Source of the DNA: Phenylobacterium sp.
Lineage (GTDB): Bacteria; Pseudomonadota; Alphaproteobacteria; Caulobacterales; Caulobacteraceae
NCBI RefSeq assembly: GCF_030679875.1
Contig: NZ_JAUXSP010000015.1
Coordinates: forward strand, 1-64,000
Reading direction: 5' to 3'
DNA: 64,000 bases
The notes under the pieces are model-generated. The model ran no database searches and had not been told where the DNA came from. It saw only the letters and a program-made list of their open reading frames with translations. This document shows, piece by piece, positions 60,556-64,000 of the stretch (its first letter is position 1; each line of letters starts with the position of its first letter). The position numbers and the translations under genes are program-made.

Positions 60556-61449
60556 GTGCCCGAGCTTGTCCACCTGCCGGCCGATGCGCCGGCCGAAGCC
60601 ATGACCGAGGTTCTCGACCGCGATGGGGCCCTCATCCTGGACGAGGCCCTCAGCCCGAAGGCCGTGGCTGAGATGGCGGCCGAGCTTTCCCCCTATGTGA
60701 TGGCGACGCCAGAGGGGCGCGACGGCTTCACCGGTGTCCGGACGACCCGCACCGGCGCCCTGGTGGCCCGGTCTCCGGCGGTCCGGCAGGCGGTGGTCGA
60801 TCCACGAATTGCCAGCCTGTGCGCGCACCTTCTCAAGGCCAATTGCGAACGCTGGCAGCTCCATCTGACCCAATTGATCCGGATCATGCCCGGACAGGGC
60901 GCCCAGCCCATCCATCGCGACCGCTGGGCCTGGGGCGCGCACCTGAAGGGGATTGAACCGCAGCTCAACACCATCTGGGCCCTGACCGACTTCACGGCGG
61001 AAAACGGGGCGACCCGGGTGGTCCCCGGCTCGTCGGCCTGGCCCGACGAGCGCAAGGCGCAGCCCCATGAGATCACCCAGGCGGTGATGAAGGCCGGCTC
61101 AGTCCTGGTCTATACGGGCAGTGTCTTCCACGGCGGCGGCGCGAACCACAGCGATCAGGACCGCTGGGGCCTCAACCTGACCTACGCCCTGGGCTGGCTG
61201 CGGCAGGAGGAGAACCAGTACCTGGCCTGCCCGCCGGAGATCGCCCGCACCTTGTCGCCGGAGTTGCAGGACCTCCTGGGCTACACTCTGGGCGGCTATG
61301 CCCTGGGCTACTACACCCCGCCCCTGCCGGCCGGAGAAGGCCCGGAACTCGTGCCGCCGACCTTCGCCCTGCGCGGCGGGGCCGAGGGCGCGGTGTTCGG
61401 CTCGGCGGAGGATCTGGCGGCCCTCGGCGCACAGGTGCGGGGCGGCTGA
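60556..61449 (+). CDS. Phytanoyl-CoA dioxygenase family protein
   Basis: A 297-residue 2-oxoglutarate/Fe(II) oxygenase-like protein of the PhyH family. The facial triad is His120 and Asp122 in PIHRDRWAW and the distal His in TGSVFHGGGANHS; the 2-oxoglutarate Arg follows in DQDRWGLNLTYALGW. A DRDGALILDEAL segment near residue 22 is the usual N-terminal start. It is unlike the other PhyH-like enzyme at 28.2 kb. Substrate unknown. Confidence 0.87.
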   Translation: MPELVHLPADAPAEAMTEVLDRDGALILDEALSPKAVAEMAAELSPYVMATPEGRDGFTGVRTTRTGALVARSPAVRQAVVDPRIASLCAHLLKANCERWQLHLTQLIRIMPGQGAQPIHRDRWAWGAHLKGIEPQLNTIWALTDFTAENGATRVVPGSSAWPDERKAQPHEITQAVMKAGSVLVYTGSVFHGGGANHSDQDRWGLNLTYALGWLRQEENQYLACPPEIARTLSPELQDLLGYTLGGYALGYYTPPLPAGEGPELVPPTFALRGGAEGAVFGSAEDLAALGAQVRGG

Positions 61450-61468
61450 ACGGCTGGGGAACGCCTGG

Positions 61469-61494
61469 GGAACGTCTGCGGCTCCGGCGCCGTT
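61469..61494 (+). promoter_or_regulatory. EcfG/SigT-type promoter of the PNPOx-like stress gene
   Basis: GGAAC (61469-61473), 17 bases, CGTT (61491-61494), exact match to GGAAC-N16/17-CGTT. The transcription start would be near 61502, 30 bases before ATG 61532. A second GGAAC lies twelve bases earlier but lacks a partner. Confidence 0.75.
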
Positions 61495-61531
61495 CGGCTG
61501 GGATCAACGTCACATCCCAAGGAGCCCGCCC

Positions 61532-62020
61532 ATGGCCGACCTCGCCAAACTCGAAGCCAAGTTCTGGAAAGCCCTCAAATCCGACCGCACCCTGATGCTC
61601 GGCCTGACCGAGGTCGAAGAGGGCCATAGCCAACCGATGACCGCCCAGATCGAAGGCGACGAAGGCGGTCCGATCTGGATCTTCAGCGCCAAGGGGGTGG
61701 ACCTGGTCCAGGCCGCGGGCGCCGGCCACCGGGCGACGGCGCACTTTGCCTCGAAGGATCACGAGCTGTTCGCGACGATCCACGGCCGGCTCGTTCCCGA
61801 CAACGACCGCGACGCCATCGAGCGACTTTGGAACCCGTTCGTGGCGGCCTGGTACGAGGGCGGCAAGGATGATCCGAAGCTTCAGCTTCTTCGGTTCGAG
61901 CCCGAACGCGCTCAGATCTGGCTCAACGAACACAGCCTGTTCGCCGGGATCAAGGTCATGATGGGCAGGGACCCCAAGCAGGACTATGCCGACAAGGTCG
62001 GTGAAGTTCGCCTGAGCTAG
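61532..62020 (+). CDS. Pyridoxamine 5'-phosphate oxidase-like general stress protein
   Basis: A 162-residue flavin-binding split-barrel protein. DLAKLEAKFWKALKSDRTLMLGLTEVEEG, QPMTAQIEGDEGGPIWIFSAKG and DRDAIERLWNPFVAAWYEGGKDD (each in the usual order) match the general stress protein 26 group of the PNPOx family, which bind FMN or F420-like cofactors. AAGGAG is seven bases before ATG 61532. An EcfG-type promoter lies directly upstream, agreeing with a stress role. Confidence 0.9.
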   Translation: MADLAKLEAKFWKALKSDRTLMLGLTEVEEGHSQPMTAQIEGDEGGPIWIFSAKGVDLVQAAGAGHRATAHFASKDHELFATIHGRLVPDNDRDAIERLWNPFVAAWYEGGKDDPKLQLLRFEPERAQIWLNEHSLFAGIKVMMGRDPKQDYADKVGEVRLS

Positions 62021-62037
62021 ACCTCCGTCAGAACCGG

Positions 62038-62064
62038 GCGGCCCCTGGCCTTGTCAGGGGCCGC
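62038..62064. terminator. Hairpin between convergent genes
   Basis: GCGGCCCCTG (62038-62047) and CAGGGGCCGC (62055-62064) form a ten-bp perfect stem with a seven-base loop, overlapping the stop of the minus-strand lipoprotein gene and 18 bases after the PNPOx-like gene. No T-run; probably a two-way terminator or end-protection hairpin. Confidence 0.5.
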
Positions 62065-62593
62065 AGGTCCACAAACCGTCAAAGACCCGGCTGGCGCCAT
62101 CGGCGCGCTGATAGGTCAAGGTGGCCGGGCGTGGCGGCGATTCGCCGCCGCCCGTGGCCTGACCGGTGACCTCGACCGCGACCGTCTTGCCCTGGCCCGC
62201 GAAGCTCGCGCCCTCCAGCATGGCGTCAAAGCCCCCAGGGGCGGCGACCCGCTCCACATAGCCTGAGACCTTGACCACACCGACGGCGGCTTCGCCCGAG
62301 GCGACATCTCCCCTGACCAGCAGCAGAACCCCGTCGTCCGCGCGCGCGAAACTGCAGGCCAGTTCGCCCGGCAGGGTCTCGGCGTTCAGGTCCTCAGCGG
62401 TGAGGACCTGAAGCTCAATGGCCGAGCCATCGCCGCCGACCGTGCCGCCGATGGGGTCCGGGGATGGAGCGGTCGCCTCAGACGCAGGCGGAGGGGTCGG
62501 CGCGGGCTGCTCTTCCGCGCCCCGCGAGCAGGCGGCCAGCACGAGGGCGGCCAGAAGGGGCGAGAGTCGGCGGGTGCGGCTGGACTTGGTCAT
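62054..62593 (-). CDS. Uncharacterised lipoprotein
   Basis: A 179-residue protein with lipoprotein signal MTKSSRTRRLSPLLAALVLAAC (split; Cys22 lipidated), a Pro/Ala/Glu linker to about residue 50, then a beta-rich domain with LPGELACSFARADDGVLLLVRGDV and a C-terminal FDGLWTCGP, so a disulfide between the two mature cysteines is likely. No family recognised. The start could be further upstream, but ATG 62593 gives a standard signal. It is divergent from the partial sulfatase. Confidence 0.7.
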   Translation of the reverse strand: MTKSSRTRRLSPLLAALVLAACSRGAEEQPAPTPPPASEATAPSPDPIGGTVGGDGSAIELQVLTAEDLNAETLPGELACSFARADDGVLLLVRGDVASGEAAVGVVKVSGYVERVAAPGGFDAMLEGASFAGQGKTVAVEVTGQATGGGESPPRPATLTYQRADGASRVFDGLWTCGP

Positions 62594-62731
62594 CCCGGCA
62601 CAAGGACGGGCGCGGTGATTGGTTCCCATGAGGCGGAGGCTCCAGCCCCGAGATTGCGTCCAGCGCCCGTTTGCGGGCAACCTTCACCAGGCGACGGCGC
62701 AAGACCGTCCCGATCCCGGGAGGACACTTCG

Positions 62732-64000
62732 ATGCCGCGCAAGCCCAACTTCATCGTCATCCTGGCCGACGACCTAGGCTATGGGGACATCGGCTGCGAT
62801 GGCGGGACCCTGATCCGCACCCCAGAGTTGGACCGGATGGCCGCTGAGGGGGCGCGGCTCACCGACTTCTACGCCTCGGCCAATGTCTGCACGCCGTCCC
62901 GCGCAGGCCTGCTGACCGGCGGCTACGCCATCCGCCATGGCCTGGCCCGCGAAGTGATCCAGCCGGCTGACACCAATGGCCTGCCGCCTGAGGCCCCGAC
63001 CATTCCGCGGCTGCTGAAGCCCGACTACGCCACCGCCCTGATCGGCAAGTGGCACCTGGGGCACGTCTCGCCCCACTGGCCGCCGCAGCGGTTCGGCTTC
63101 GACCGCTTCATGGGCCTGCCCTACAGCCACGATATGCGGCCCCTCACCCTGTTCGACGGTGTGGGGGAGGCGGCGATGAGCGAGTCCAAGGCCGACTTCG
63201 CCAAGCTGACCCAGCACTTCTTCGAAGCGACCACCGCCTTCGTCGAGGCCCATCGGGACGAGCCCTTCTTCATCCTGCTGGCCCTGACCGCGCCGCACGT
63301 GCCCCTGCGGCCCAATCCCGACGACCCGCAGGGCTCCCCGGCCGGCGACTACGGCGAGGTCGTGGAGGAGGTGGACGCCCAGGTGGGCCGTCTGCTGCGC
63401 AGGCTGGAAGCCATGGGGTTGGCCGAAGACACCCTGGTGGTCTTCACCTCCGACAACGGCCCCTGGTTCGAGGGCTCGTCTGGCCCCTTCCGCGACCGCA
63501 AGGGCGGGGCGGCCTGGGAGGGCGGCTATCGCGTTCCCTTCATCGCCTGGCGGCCAGGAACGATTCCCGCCGGGACGGTCACCGACGCCTTGGCCAGCAA
63601 TCTCGACCTGCTGCCAACCTTGACGGCCATGGCCGGTGTGCAGACGCCAGCCGCGGGGATCGACGGCGCCGACCTCTCAGGAGTGCTGATGCGCGGGGAG
63701 CCCTCGCCCCACGACCAGGTGATCCTGTTCGACAACCTGCATGTGGCCGCTGTGCGCACGCCGCGCTGGAAATATGTGGTGCGGTCCTACTACCGGACCA
63801 TGGACATCCCGCTGGACCAGCACCGTTACCCGCTGCTGTTCGACCTCAGCGTCGATCCAGGCGAGACCTACTCCCTGCTGTCGCGCCACCCCGACGTCGC
63901 CAAAGACATGGCCCGCCGGGTCACTGAAGCCCGCGCCAAATACGCCCCCTTTGCAGAAGCTAAGCCGCCGGCCAAGGCGCCGGAGAGCGCGGAGACGTGG
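62732..64000 (+). CDS. Type I sulfatase, 3' end outside the window
   Basis: A frame open from ATG 62732 to the right edge (423 codons). GGGAGGA lies eight bases upstream. The sulfatase core begins at once, KPNFIVILADDLGYGDIG, with formylglycine site CTPSRAGLLTG (Cys53), IGKWHLGHVSPHWPP, LLALTAPHVPLRPNP and VVFTSDNGPWFEGSSG, all metal or substrate-site segments; the C-terminal sub-domain follows (PRWKYVVRSYYR). No signal peptide is visible, so unlike the other two sulfatases it seems cytoplasmic, or the true start lies elsewhere. It should need the FGE encoded at 37.9 kb or a cytoplasmic maturase. Confidence 0.9.
   Translation, partial: MPRKPNFIVILADDLGYGDIGCDGGTLIRTPELDRMAAEGARLTDFYASANVCTPSRAGLLTGGYAIRHGLAREVIQPADTNGLPPEAPTIPRLLKPDYATALIGKWHLGHVSPHWPPQRFGFDRFMGLPYSHDMRPLTLFDGVGEAAMSESKADFAKLTQHFFEATTAFVEAHRDEPFFILLALTAPHVPLRPNPDDPQGSPAGDYGEVVEEVDAQVGRLLRRLEAMGLAEDTLVVFTSDNGPWFEGSSGPFRDRKGGAAWEGGYRVPFIAWRPGTIPAGTVTDALASNLDLLPTLTAMAGVQTPAAGIDGADLSGVLMRGEPSPHDQVILFDNLHVAAVRTPRWKYVVRSYYRTMDIPLDQHRYPLLFDLSVDPGETYSLLSRHPDVAKDMARRVTEARAKYAPFAEAKPPAKAPESAETW

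Noticed and set aside
62602..62626. Fourth EcfG promoter before the lipoprotein at 62593
   Set aside because: GGAAC is present but the -10 is CCTT instead of CGTT and would leave almost no leader.

Overview
The window is a GC-rich, tightly packed stretch of chromosome from an alphaproteobacterium, most likely a member of the Caulobacteraceae (Caulobacter/Phenylobacterium type). The evidence is the protein flavour of the housekeeping genes (GlmS, IF-3, PheST, L35/L20), an EipA-type DUF1134 protein behind a perfect CtrA box (TTAA-N7-TTAA), three promoters matching the EcfG/SigT general-stress consensus, a TonB-dependent receptor, and families typical of this group (DUF3309, DUF599, entericidin, YegP). 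I see no prophage, insertion sequence or CRISPR array.

Layout. 1-10.5 kb is an envelope-sugar block: the end of UDP-glucose dehydrogenase, glmM and glmS (divergent), galU, a clear UDP-sulfoquinovose synthase (sqdB), an NAD(P) epimerase-like protein, an alpha/beta hydrolase and two glycosyltransferases. GalU makes the UDP-glucose that both Ugd and SqdB use. 10.5-18.2 kb is translation: infC (apparently with an AUU start), two tandem paralogous MFS exporters, rpmI-rplT, pheS, pheT. 18.2-28.2 kb holds envelope and signalling genes: the DUF1134 protein, a PHP metallohydrolase, a soluble PAS chemoreceptor, an unrecognised 413-residue protein, stress proteins, and a divergent pair of an atypical LuxR regulator and a hybrid histidine kinase.

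28.2-48 kb is a catabolic and accessory block: two iron/2-oxoglutarate-type or sulfatase-type hydrolytic systems, with two divergent sulfatases (one fused to a membrane DUF4345-like domain), a formylglycine-generating enzyme that would activate them, a metallo-beta-lactamase-fold hydrolase, haloalkane dehalogenase, DUF2855 protein, GST, TetR regulator, TonB receptor, NylB-like serine hydrolase and an aldo/keto reductase. A third sulfatase starts at 62.7 kb and runs off the window. 47-52 kb has an FAD oxidoreductase, a YbbA/YbbP-like ABC exporter and the divergent TesA-like esterase. 52.1-53.8 kb is a lower-GC accessory insert that looks like a polymorphic toxin (Tox-GHH-like HNH nuclease C-terminus) followed by an overlapping candidate immunity gene. 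53.9-64 kb returns to core-like genes, with tRNA-Ser(GGA), msrA, MHS-type transporter, several small stress or envelope proteins and two EcfG-type promoters.

The most interesting points are: the toxin-immunity pair; the non-AUG infC start; the CtrA box before the EipA homologue; three EcfG-type promoters found by eye; a 17-bp element shared by two signalling promoters; a promoter/operator structure at 36.7 kb; a sulfatase-membrane-domain fusion next to its maturation enzyme; and two genes broken by single-base indels (DUF305 at 29.6 kb and an unknown gene at 55.07 kb), which are either pseudogenes or assembly errors.
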